Shown in pieces: positions 7,984-16,023 of a stretch of DNA of 64,000 bases. The notes under the pieces were generated by a model that saw nothing but the letters and a program-made list of their open reading frames with translations, made no database searches and was not told the origin of the DNA. The position numbers and the translations under genes were made by a program. The stretch's first letter is position 1; every line of letters starts with the position of its first letter. Where the stretch lies: assembly GCF_018403225.1 (NCBI RefSeq), contig NZ_BOSG01000001.1:2232001-2296000 (forward strand), written 5' to 3'. The DNA is from Paenibacillus sp. J23TS9. GTDB lineage: Bacteria; Bacillota; Bacilli; Paenibacillales; Paenibacillaceae.

Positions 7984-8784
7984 TCAGGATGGAAGCTTCT
8001 CTTCCGCAGCCCTCAGCGTTTGAGTGATTTGTCTCTCCCATTCAAACATCTTCAACTGAGAAGCATGAACTTGAGTCAGCACTCCGACCATCTGCCTCAT
8101 CTCCCCGGCAGCTGCTATGGCATCCCCCTGCTTTACGGCTGCTTTGTAACGTTTATCCGCAGCAGCCCTTGTTTTGTTCACATCTGTAATTTTCAGGTTC
8201 TCCGAAGTGATATGCTTCTTCAAGGTTTGTGCCTGCGCCAAGGCATCCTTAACAACTTTAGCTTTCGCTGACGCTTGCTTTCTCGCGGATGCTAACGCAT
8301 CCTTTTTTATCTTCACTTCCTGACGTGCAGCAATGGCTGCTGACTTGATACGGTTTCTTTTCAAATCATATAATAGTGCCGACTTTTGATCCTTTCGTTT
8401 CCTTGCTTCTGATGCCTTCTTACCGAGCTCCGTATATTCCTTAAGAAGCGGTGCAAATTTCTTTTCAGTCTGATCCGCATCGACTTTTAGCTTGTCGATC
8501 TTGGCTTTATCAATTGACTGGACCTTCGTATTGATATCCTTGAGCTTGTTATTATTTTGCTTGCGTAACGCCTGTAATTGCTGCTTTTCCACTTTGTTGG
8601 ACGCGTCCACGGACGTATAGGTGTCATGCAGTTTCTCAATACTGGTTAAAGCATTATCCCATCCCGTATCTGAAGCGTTTGCTCCAATCGGCCTAGCCAT
8701 GAACAGCGTCATACACAAAATAAAAATGCTAGCGGTGATTCCGAATTTGCTATATTTGCTTCTTCGTTTGATCAATGAAATCAT
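7984..8784 (-). CDS. Secreted or anchored helical coiled-coil protein
   Basis: About 266 residues. A basic start (KRRSKYSKFG) and a hydrophobic stretch at about 17-37 ending in ANA make an export signal. The rest is almost wholly helical and rich in K, A, Q and D with heptad-like spacing (about 50-250), so a long coiled coil is likely outside the cell. No enzyme motif, lipobox or sorting signal is seen. GGGAG overlaps the ATG at 8784, so TTG 8775 with better spacing may be the real start. Family not recognised; similar-looking proteins sit on Paenibacillus cell surfaces. Confidence 0.7.
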   Translation of the reverse strand: MISLIKRRSKYSKFGITASIFILCMTLFMARPIGANASDTGWDNALTSIEKLHDTYTSVDASNKVEKQQLQALRKQNNNKLKDINTKVQSIDKAKIDKLKVDADQTEKKFAPLLKEYTELGKKASEARKRKDQKSALLYDLKRNRIKSAAIAARQEVKIKKDALASARKQASAKAKVVKDALAQAQTLKKHITSENLKITDVNKTRAAADKRYKAAVKQGDAIAAAGEMRQMVGVLTQVHASQLKMFEWERQITQTLRAAEEKLPS

Positions 8785-8818
8785 CTCCCATATTAAAAGT
8801 TACACGCAATGGAAGCGC

Positions 8819-8867
8819 AAAAAAGCACCTCACAAGAAAGGCCTGTCGACCCATCCTGCGAGGTGCT
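8819..8867 (-). terminator. Terminator of the two-SDR operon
   Basis: On the minus strand AGCACCTC (8867-8860) pairs with GAGGTGCT (8831-8824) and is followed by six T residues. It lies just after the SDR gene ending at 8951. Confidence 0.75.
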
Positions 8868-8950
8868 TCTCCCGCTCATCCGTACGATTTGCTTATAATA
8901 TATCTCTGATCTTCATCGATGTCAACACTTTTAGAGAACATTAGTTCCTA

Positions 8951-9703
8951 TTAAGATCGTTTGAAGATCAAGAAGCCGTCATCCACCGGTACAGTTTGGC
9001 CATTAATAGCTGAAGCTTCCGGGGAGAACAGAAAAGATACCACATCAGCGATTTGCTCCGGTTGAATCAGCTTTTTGCTCAGATGCTGGTCAGCCAGGAA
9101 ATCCTTGAAGCCATCCCCGTCTTTAATGATAGGCGTATCGATAAATCCTGGTGCTACCGCCGTAACACGAATGCCATCCTCTGCCAATTCAAGCGCTGCA
9201 GACTTGGTCATCATGACAACAGCAGCCTTTGCCGCTTGATAAGCAAAGCTGCCTTTCGCAGCCATATAACCGAATATGGAAGCCGTGCTAACAATGATTC
9301 CTTGAACTCCGAGCTCCTTCATTTTTTTGGATGCATAGTAAATACCGAGATACACACCAAATTGGTCCACGGAAATGACATGGTTATAATATTCAGGTGT
9401 ATGCTCTTCGAAGGAGCGCACGTCTCCCACGCCGGCATTATTGAAGATCCCGTCGATGGTTCCATGAGTGGCCACCGTCTGATCGATCAGGTTCTGAATA
9501 TCCTCGGGCTTGGAGACATCCGCTCTGACATACGATGCTTGTCCGCCTGCTTTTTGGATCAATCCCATGGTTTCTCTAGCTGTAGCTTCATTATAATCCG
9601 AAGAAACAATAACCGCACCTTCTGAAGCCAGCTTCAGGGATGCAGCACGTCCGATACCGCTCCCTGCTCCGGTTACAACGATTACTTTATTTTGTAATTT
9701 CAT
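8951..9703 (-). CDS. SDR family oxidoreductase
   Basis: A 250-residue classical short-chain dehydrogenase. It has the nucleotide loop TGAGSGIG at about 11-18, NNAG near 88, the catalytic serine in VSTAS near 140, and YQAAK (catalytic Tyr and Lys) near 153. The acidic-type SSDYNE after strand 2 suggests NAD(H) preference. Start ATG 9703 follows GGAGTGAG. It is the second gene of a two-gene leftward operon with another SDR, 41 bases downstream. Substrate unknown. Confidence 0.9.
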   Translation of the reverse strand: MKLQNKVIVVTGAGSGIGRAASLKLASEGAVIVSSDYNEATARETMGLIQKAGGQASYVRADVSKPEDIQNLIDQTVATHGTIDGIFNNAGVGDVRSFEEHTPEYYNHVISVDQFGVYLGIYYASKKMKELGVQGIIVSTASIFGYMAAKGSFAYQAAKAAVVMMTKSAALELAEDGIRVTAVAPGFIDTPIIKDGDGFKDFLADQHLSKKLIQPEQIADVVSFLFSPEASAINGQTVPVDDGFLIFKRS

Positions 9704-9744
9704 AAAAGCTCACTCCAATTCTTGCAGGTTAATTTTGTTAATTT

Positions 9745-10512
9745 TTACTGTCCCATCATCCCGCCGTCTACCGTGTACAGCGATCCTGTGACAAACGAAG
9801 CTTCATCGGACAGCAGGAAATTCATCACGGCTGCCACCTCTTGTGGTTCACCATAGCGGCCTAGCGGAGTTGCTGCTTCATTCGCTGCTTTGTAGTCATC
9901 AGGTATGCCAGAGTTCTGTTCGATTTGACGCATCATACGCGTATTGATGGTTCCCGGAAGCACGGCGTTCACACGAATGCCCAGCGGTGCCAGTTCATTC
10001 GCCGCCACGCGGGTTAACCCGATTACTGCATGCTTGGACATGATATACGGGGACATTCCCGGTCCGCCCATCAAGCCTGCAAGAGAAGATGTATTCAGAA
10101 TAGCGCCTGACTTCTGTTTTTTCATAACTGGAATAACATAATGCAGACCAAGAAATACACCGCGGACATTGACGTTATAGACCATGTCGAGTGCCTTAAC
10201 ATTCTGCTCCTCCAAAAGACCTGTCGGACCTTCGATCCCTGCATTATTAGCAAAATAGTCAATAGTACCAAATTTTTCTATCGCTTTGTTAACGTAATTT
10301 TGTACATCCTCTTCCTTGGATACATCGGCTGCGACCGCCAGAGAATTGGATTGATTCAAACCCAGTTCTTCAATAACCTGCTCCACGGCTTCCACTTTCA
10401 AATCCACCAGGACCAGATTCAGTTTACGTTCTGCGAGCCGGCGGGCAAGCTCTTTGCCAATACCGCCTGCGGCGCCGGTGATGACTGCTGTTTTCACTTG
10501 AGATTCGCTCAT
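9745..10512 (-). CDS. SDR family oxidoreductase
   Basis: A 255-residue classical SDR with TGAAGGIG near 13-20, NNAG near 90, LNTSS near 141, and the active-site YIMSK near 155. LVDLKVE after strand 2 has the aspartate expected for NAD(H). It ends in DGGMMGQ, like many FabG/BKR-type SDRs. AAAGGAAG precedes the ATG. First gene of the operon, divergent from a TetR regulator 281 bases away that is the likely controller. The pair may act in sequence on an alcohol or ketone; this is inference. Confidence 0.9.
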   Translation of the reverse strand: MSESQVKTAVITGAAGGIGKELARRLAERKLNLVLVDLKVEAVEQVIEELGLNQSNSLAVAADVSKEEDVQNYVNKAIEKFGTIDYFANNAGIEGPTGLLEEQNVKALDMVYNVNVRGVFLGLHYVIPVMKKQKSGAILNTSSLAGLMGGPGMSPYIMSKHAVIGLTRVAANELAPLGIRVNAVLPGTINTRMMRQIEQNSGIPDDYKAANEAATPLGRYGEPQEVAAVMNFLLSDEASFVTGSLYTVDGGMMGQ

Positions 10513-10601
10513 TATATATTCGCTTCCTTTTTAAGTTTTATTTACTTCAACGAAGTGGAAGCGGAATCATTCCGTCCACAATCCTAGATTACTCCCATTT
10601 A

Positions 10602-10615
10602 ATTGTTTATACAAT
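10602..10615. promoter_or_regulatory. Palindrome, possible TetR operator
   Basis: ATTGT-TTAT-ACAAT is a 5-4-5 dyad in the region between the SDR operon and the tetR-type gene, about 90 bases upstream of the SDR start and inside an A/T-rich block that could hold the SDR promoter. Assignment to the adjacent regulator is inference. Confidence 0.35.
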
Positions 10616-10793
10616 AATCATAATTTAAGGTATTGTCGCCTAGGTAACAGATCATCCTAATTCGTATCCGATCTGCGAGTTATTGAACAGATAGGTGCAT
10701 TTTGTTGCTATCCATAACGCAGAGATCGATTATTCATCAATGGTCAGGTAAGATAGGTTCATAGCAATTCTGGATAATGGAGGCAGAGGATAC

Positions 10794-11390
10794 ATGTCAG
10801 TGGAGAAATTAGACCGTAGAGCCCGAAGAACAAGACAAGCTATTCAAGCCGCGTTTGTTGAACTGGTTTTGGAGAAAAGCTATGAATCCGTAACGATTCA
10901 GGAAGTGGCTGACAAGGCAGACTATAATCGGGGAACTTTTTATAAACATTATGTTGGCAAAGAAGAGCTTTTGAATGAGATACGAGAGGTTTTTTTACGG
11001 GGCATCCGTGAGGCACTGCTGAGGCCTTACAAAGGTATGGAACAGGTGGAAGCAACGCAGATTTATCCATCCAGCCTGAAACTTTTCGAACATATTGAGG
11101 AGCACAAAAATGAATTTAGGGCTCTCCTCTCCGTACATAACAGCATCAGCGAGGATCTGTATAGTACCTTGAGGGCATCCATGCGGGAGGATATGCATAT
11201 GGAGATGGAACCAAGCGATCCCCCGCTGGACTATGAATTAATGCTGAGCTACCGCTTATCTGCAACCGTTGGCGTGATCATGCACTGGGCAGAAATGAAT
11301 TTCAAATATTCCGCAAACTACATGGCTGACCAGCTGTTGGCGCTCGTCAATAGTAAAATTGATCATATTGTTTTCAAAAGAAAACCCTAA
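10794..11390 (+). CDS. TetR/AcrR family transcriptional regulator
   Basis: A 198-residue regulator. The N-terminal helix-turn-helix is RRTRQAIQAAFVELV through VTIQEVADKADYNRGTFYKHY (about residues 9-50), followed by a helical ligand-binding domain with a C-terminal TetR_C-like region (YRLSATVGVIMHWAE). GGAGGCAGAGG precedes ATG 10794. Divergent from the two SDR genes and convergent with an amino acid permease. The ligand is unknown. Confidence 0.9.
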   Translation: MSVEKLDRRARRTRQAIQAAFVELVLEKSYESVTIQEVADKADYNRGTFYKHYVGKEELLNEIREVFLRGIREALLRPYKGMEQVEATQIYPSSLKLFEHIEEHKNEFRALLSVHNSISEDLYSTLRASMREDMHMEMEPSDPPLDYELMLSYRLSATVGVIMHWAEMNFKYSANYMADQLLALVNSKIDHIVFKRKP

Positions 11391-11415
11391 CAACAGTCGG
11401 AATATCCCTCGCTCC

Positions 11416-12765
11416 TTATACACCGCCATGTTTGGACCGGAATTTGGCGAAGGACCAAATGATTAGCATCAGCAGAACTGCCAGACATATCCCGATGCTG
11501 AACCGGTTTTGCCGGTCAATAAGAAACAGTACCGCAATGACCGCCAGACACAAAACTACGGTACCTGTTATAAATGGAGATCCCCAAACTTTGAAGGCGG
11601 GTTTAACCGGGTATGCTTTTCGAAGCTTCATCTGGGAAAGAACAATACAAATCCATACCAGAAGAACGACGAAGCCTGGTACCGCCATCAGCACCCGGAA
11701 TAACTGCTCCTGAGCAAACATCCCCAGCATAGCACCAGCAAGGAGTATGACTCCGCATAACAACAGCGTGTTCACCGGACTGCCTTTTCGGTTTGTTTTT
11801 GCCAGTATCTTGGGAGCCTCGCCGGCAGCAGCCATGGAAAAGAGCATCCGTGATGCCCCGTAGATTCCCGAATTCGCAGCCGACAGCACAGCGGTAACCA
11901 GGATAAAGTTCATGATATGGGCCGCCCCTGAGAGTCCTGTCGAGGAAAGCACCTGCACGAACGGGCTGCTCTCAGGCCCAACCTGGTTCCATGGAATCAA
12001 TCCGCAGATAATAAGAATCGGCAGCGTAAAAAACAGAATAATTCTCAGAATAAAATTACCGACCACCTTCGGTAATATACGCTCTGCATTTTCCGTTTCG
12101 GTCAGCGTCAAGCCGATAAGCTCAGAGCCCCCATAGGAAAACATGACTACAAGCAGTGCTGAGAAAACCGATGTCCAGCCATTCGGAAAGAAGCCACCGT
12201 AGTTTGTGAAATTCTGTAAGTAAGGCGTATGCTCACTTGGAATAATACCGAATATTAAACCCATTCCAAGAACGATAAATATAACGATCATGGCGATTTT
12301 GATACCTGCCAGCCAAAATTCGAATTCTCCGAATGTCCCCACGCTCATTAGATTGATAAGAATAATAAAGGCCGCACTGGCCAAACTAAGCACCCATAAA
12401 GGAACTTCCGGAAACCAATACTGCAAAAAGCTACCAGCAGCTATTATCTCAATCACGCATACCGATAACCACATGAAGCAGTACATCCAGCCCATAATAA
12501 AAGAGATTTTCTCCCCGAAAGCTTCGCGGACGAAATCCTTCATGTTTCGGCCAGGATACACGGTCGCCATTTCTGCCATCGCAGCCATGACGACCAGCAG
12601 CAGCAGCCCTGCAAATATATAAGACACGATAACCCCTGGCCCCGCCAGTCCAATCGTTTCAGCACTGCCTTTAAAAATCCCTGTTCCGATCACACCGCCC
12701 ATCGCCATAAAGCTGATATGTCTAGGCTTTAATTTTTTCTGTAATGATCCTTCTGCTTGTCCCAT
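11416..12765 (-). CDS. Amino acid permease (APC superfamily, AAT family)
   Basis: A 449-residue membrane transporter with 12 predicted membrane segments. The N-terminal RHISFMAMGGVIGTGIF is the AAT-family signature: GGVIGTGIF forms the unwound part of helix 1 that binds the amino acid backbone. Another landmark is AAMAEMATVYP in helix 3. It imports an amino acid by proton symport; the side-chain specificity cannot be read. CAGGAGGATATGG stands before the ATG. Single gene, convergent with the TetR gene. Confidence 0.9.
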   Translation of the reverse strand: MGQAEGSLQKKLKPRHISFMAMGGVIGTGIFKGSAETIGLAGPGVIVSYIFAGLLLLVVMAAMAEMATVYPGRNMKDFVREAFGEKISFIMGWMYCFMWLSVCVIEIIAAGSFLQYWFPEVPLWVLSLASAAFIILINLMSVGTFGEFEFWLAGIKIAMIVIFIVLGMGLIFGIIPSEHTPYLQNFTNYGGFFPNGWTSVFSALLVVMFSYGGSELIGLTLTETENAERILPKVVGNFILRIILFFTLPILIICGLIPWNQVGPESSPFVQVLSSTGLSGAAHIMNFILVTAVLSAANSGIYGASRMLFSMAAAGEAPKILAKTNRKGSPVNTLLLCGVILLAGAMLGMFAQEQLFRVLMAVPGFVVLLVWICIVLSQMKLRKAYPVKPAFKVWGSPFITGTVVLCLAVIAVLFLIDRQNRFSIGICLAVLLMLIIWSFAKFRSKHGGV

Positions 12766-12877
12766 CCATATCCTCCTGGTGTAATCATCCGTGATGACTA
12801 TGTATTTTTACAAATGTATTTTTCAGTATAACCTATTGTGCTTATTTGTGAATATAAAGCATGCTTGGCCGATGCAA

Positions 12878-12898
12878 AAATTTAAACTAAATTTAAAC
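12878..12898 (+). repeat. Direct repeat with 11-base period upstream of the VanZ-RDD gene
   Basis: AAATTTAAAC occurs at 12878-12887 and 12889-12898, one base apart. Six-base half-sites (TTTAAA) with an 11-base period are the layout bound by OmpR/PhoB-type response regulators such as PhoP, WalR or VanR. A TATGAT follows at 12920-12925 as a possible -10 box, putting the repeat at the -35 region. Confidence 0.5.
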
Positions 12899-12982
12899 AT
12901 GATCAAACCATGAATATGTTATGATCATACTCGGCTGTTATAAGCCAGTCATAATCCATGTTACAAGAATGGCGGTGTGATG

Positions 12983-14098
12983 ATGCTTCATTCCTATCTG
13001 TTTCCCATTTCCTATGCCTTTATGTCTTTTCCCTTTGCGGCTCTCTTGTTTACCCTGCCGTTTTTAATCGTTCAATACCGTAAATACGGTTATATTAATA
13101 AGGTCCGCACATTTGTGCTGTACCTGTTCCTGCTCTATTTGCTTAATGCATTTTTCCTGGTCATTCTCCCGCTGCCCGCAACACGGCATAACCCGGCACT
13201 AACGTCGGGGGCTATGCAGCTGCTGCCTCTTAATTTCATCAATGATATTTTGAAGGAAACCTCCGTCATTGGAGAAGATCCTTCAACATATCTGCATCTC
13301 CTGAAAGAACGCGCATTTCTGCAGGTCATATTCAATATAATACTCACGGTTCCTTTCGGTATGGTACTTCGTTATTATTTCCGTACGGGCTGGGTCCGCT
13401 CGATCCTGTTTTCATTCCTGTTGTCCCTCTTTTTCGAGGTTACTCAGCTAACCGGGATCTATGGATTATACGACCATGCCTACCGTGTCTTTGACGTCGA
13501 TGATTTGATTATGAACACGCTGGGCGGCATTTGCGGGTACCTGGCTGCGGAATGGCTGTCGGGTCTTCTGCCACGAATCGAAAAGCTTGATGAGGATGTT
13601 AACGTATCTACCAAAAGAGTCACATACACGCGCAGGGCCATCGCTTTTCTGATCGATTCCCTGATCTGGCCGATTCTGATGGCCATGTGTTATGTACTGC
13701 ATATTCCCGCTTCATTTTGGGTGGCCACAGGGATTTACTTCATATTAATTCCCTGGTTTACGGATGGACTTACACCCGGAAAATGGGTGGTGCGTATCCG
13801 GTTGACGAAGATGGGAGACCGAATTACACTGGCCGCCCTGTTTAAGCGCTATGGATTATTGTACTGGGTATTTTTCGGTCTTAACCGCCTGCTGGCCGGC
13901 TCGCTGGACAATATACCGGAGATCGGCAGACTTTTCCTGGGAATCGTCGTCTTCATCATGAATGCCTGGTTCTTCATTCACCTGGTGATCCATTTGTTTA
14001 AAAAAGATCCGATGCTGTTCTACGAGAAGTTCAGCAAGACCCGTCAAGTCGTCCTGTGGAAAACCCCTTCTGAAGAAACAGAAAAAGAGCCTGCATAG
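12983..14098 (+). CDS. VanZ-RDD fusion membrane protein
   Basis: About 371 residues. The N-terminal half is a VanZ-like domain with four to five membrane segments and the typical LYLLNAFFLVILPLP, FNIILTVPFGM and FDVDDLIMNTLGGICGYLAA motifs (to about residue 195). The C-terminal half is an RDD domain with YTRRAIAFLIDSLIWPILM and the second motif GLTPGKWVVRIRL (about 213-365). VanZ proteins alter sensitivity to teicoplanin or lipophilic antibiotics; RDD proteins are of mostly unknown role. GTG 12977, ATG 12980 and ATG 12983 are all possible; 12983 has the best spacing from GGCGG at 12971. Confidence 0.85.
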   Translation: MLHSYLFPISYAFMSFPFAALLFTLPFLIVQYRKYGYINKVRTFVLYLFLLYLLNAFFLVILPLPATRHNPALTSGAMQLLPLNFINDILKETSVIGEDPSTYLHLLKERAFLQVIFNIILTVPFGMVLRYYFRTGWVRSILFSFLLSLFFEVTQLTGIYGLYDHAYRVFDVDDLIMNTLGGICGYLAAEWLSGLLPRIEKLDEDVNVSTKRVTYTRRAIAFLIDSLIWPILMAMCYVLHIPASFWVATGIYFILIPWFTDGLTPGKWVVRIRLTKMGDRITLAALFKRYGLLYWVFFGLNRLLAGSLDNIPEIGRLFLGIVVFIMNAWFFIHLVIHLFKKDPMLFYEKFSKTRQVVLWKTPSEETEKEPA

Positions 14099-14107
14099 GC
14101 TCTTTTT
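14082..14107. terminator. Bidirectional terminator overlapping the VanZ-RDD stop codon
   Basis: AAAAAGAGCCT (14082-14092) pairs with AGGCTCTTTTT (14097-14107); the TAG stop lies inside the hairpin. The A and T flanks let it work for the convergent ABC permease gene as well. Confidence 0.85.
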
Positions 14108-14116
14108 CTTGTTAAA

Positions 14117-15334
14117 TCATTCATACCGCAGAGCTTCGATCGGGTCCAGCTTGGCTGCTTTTCTCGCGGGGAACACACCGAATATAATCCCGATGCAAGC
14201 CGAGAAGCCAACGGCCAATAAAACTGAATTCATGGAGATCGCTGTCTTGATGCTCATCATATTGCCTACCAGCTTGGAACCTCCAAATCCGAGTAAAACG
14301 CCAATGATACCGCCCAGAATGGCCAGCGTAACAGATTCAACGAGAAACTGGGAGAGGATGGTACCTTCCTTAGCTCCGATAGCTTTGCGGGTTCCGATTT
14401 CACGGGTACGCTCTGTGACAGACACCAGCATGATGTTCATAATGCCGATCCCGCCGACCAACAGAGAAATGGCCGCCACGCCGCCCAGGAATAGCGTTAA
14501 TGTCTTCGTGACGCTTTCGGCGGAAGACAGAACATCCTCCTGGCTTTGCACCTTGAAGTCATCCTCACCGCTTCCCAGCTTGTGGCTTTGGCGCATCGTA
14601 TATTCCATCAATGCCATGGTGCTTTGAATTGTACTTGGAGACTTGGCCTCCACCAGAATTTGCCGGATCGCATTCTTGGAGCCGCCTGCTTGGAACCTCG
14701 CCTGAACCGTGGTAATCGGAGAGATCGCCGTATCATCCAGATCTGTCGTGCCTGACGAACCCTTGGACTTCAATACGCCAATCACACGAAAAGGGATATT
14801 GTTGATTTTGACGATACTTCCTATCGCATCAAAACCTGCTTTCCCGAACAAATTTTCAGCTGTCGAAGCCCCCAGCACAACCACCTTAGCTTTGTCCGTA
14901 ACTTCGTCCTCTGTAAAGAAGCGCCCGATATCCGTCTCCCAGGACTTAATGTCTGCATAGCTTGGCGTTGTACCAATGATGCTTGTGGACGTAATATTTG
15001 CCCCATTCTTAAACGACGTATTCGCCTGCATGACTGGAGCCACATATTTCACCGTGTTGATCTTCGAGATGGGTTCCGCATCCGAAAGAGTGAGCGTTCC
15101 CTCACTGCCGCCGCCCGCTCCGGATTGTCCCGAGGAAGAGGCGGTCACCGTAATCAGATTGGAACCGAGGCTCTGGATTTGACTGGTTACCTGATTATTG
15201 GTTCCTTGCCCGATGGATATCATCGCAATGACCGTTGCCACCCCGATCATAATACCGAGCATGGTTAAAAACGAACGGAGCAGATTGGATTGCAAACTTC
15301 GAAAGGACAGCTTCAGCAGTTCACCTATATTCAT
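14117..15334 (-). CDS. ABC transporter permease, MacB/FtsX type (YknZ-like)
   Basis: A 405-residue permease: membrane helix at about 20-45 (LGIMIGVATVIAMISI), a large extracellular MacB-like domain (about 50-270), then three more helices near 283-303, 330-360 and 370-390. The MLVSVTERTREIGTRKAIGA segment is the coupling motif of FtsX-type permeases. Its ATG overlaps the ATPase stop codon as ATGA. Third gene of a leftward adaptor-ATPase-permease operon equivalent to Bacillus yknXYZ, which protects against toxic peptides. Export substrate here unknown. Confidence 0.93.
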   Translation of the reverse strand: MNIGELLKLSFRSLQSNLLRSFLTMLGIMIGVATVIAMISIGQGTNNQVTSQIQSLGSNLITVTASSSGQSGAGGGSEGTLTLSDAEPISKINTVKYVAPVMQANTSFKNGANITSTSIIGTTPSYADIKSWETDIGRFFTEDEVTDKAKVVVLGASTAENLFGKAGFDAIGSIVKINNIPFRVIGVLKSKGSSGTTDLDDTAISPITTVQARFQAGGSKNAIRQILVEAKSPSTIQSTMALMEYTMRQSHKLGSGEDDFKVQSQEDVLSSAESVTKTLTLFLGGVAAISLLVGGIGIMNIMLVSVTERTREIGTRKAIGAKEGTILSQFLVESVTLAILGGIIGVLLGFGGSKLVGNMMSIKTAISMNSVLLAVGFSACIGIIFGVFPARKAAKLDPIEALRYE

Positions 15335-16023
15335 ACAGACACACGTCCCGTATTCAGCCGGTCCGATTCGATTTTCCCATCCCTGAACCAGATGATTCGA
15401 TTGGTGTGTGCTGCGATCTCCGGTTCATGCGTGACGAGAACAATCGTATTTCCGTTGTTATTCAGCTGCTTGAAAATGCCCATAATCTCTTCTGAGGATG
15501 CAGAATCCAAATTTCCAGTAGGTTCATCCGCTAAAATAATAGATGGATCATTGGACAATGCACGGGCTATAGCCACACGCTGCTGCTGTCCTCCTGACAG
15601 CTCGTTTGGTTTATGGTGCATCCGATCCTTCAGCCCCACCAGCTCAAGGCAGTACTCCGCACGTTCCCGCCGCTGTTTCTTGCTTTTTCCGGCATACAGC
15701 ATTGGGAGCTCCACATTTTCAATCGCGGAGGTCCGCTTCAAAAGATTGAAGTTCTGAAATACAAAACCGATTTTTTGATTGCGAACCTCTGAGAGCTGCT
15801 TGGCCGTTGCGGTTCCGATAACCGTTCCATCCAGCGTGTACATACCCGAGCTCGGTTTGTCCAGGCAACCTATCACATTCATCATGGTTGATTTTCCAGA
15901 GCCAGACGGACCCATGATGGATACAAACTCCCGTTCCTCAATATGCAGGGTTACGCCTTTTAAAGCATGAACCCTCATTTCTCCGGAAGCATAAATTTTA
16001 TCCACGTTATCAAAGGTGATCAC
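15331..16023 (-). CDS. ABC transporter ATPase (YknY/MacB-type)
   Basis: A 230-residue cytoplasmic ATPase of the LolD/MacB class. Walker A is GPSGSGKST near 38-46, the signature LSGGQQQR near 142, Walker B IILADEPTG near 160, and the H-loop VTHEPE near 196. It starts at GTG 16023, whose first base is the last base of the preceding TAG stop, so translation is coupled to the adaptor gene. It energises the permease encoded next. Confidence 0.95.
   Translation of the reverse strand: MITFDNVDKIYASGEMRVHALKGVTLHIEEREFVSIMGPSGSGKSTMMNVIGCLDKPSSGMYTLDGTVIGTATAKQLSEVRNQKIGFVFQNFNLLKRTSAIENVELPMLYAGKSKKQRRERAEYCLELVGLKDRMHHKPNELSGGQQQRVAIARALSNDPSIILADEPTGNLDSASSEEIMGIFKQLNNNGNTIVLVTHEPEIAAHTNRIIWFRDGKIESDRLNTGRVSV

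Noticed and set aside
9053..9625. 190-codon plus-strand frame across the SDR gene
   Set aside because: Mirror frame of a well-supported SDR coding sequence; no independent signal.
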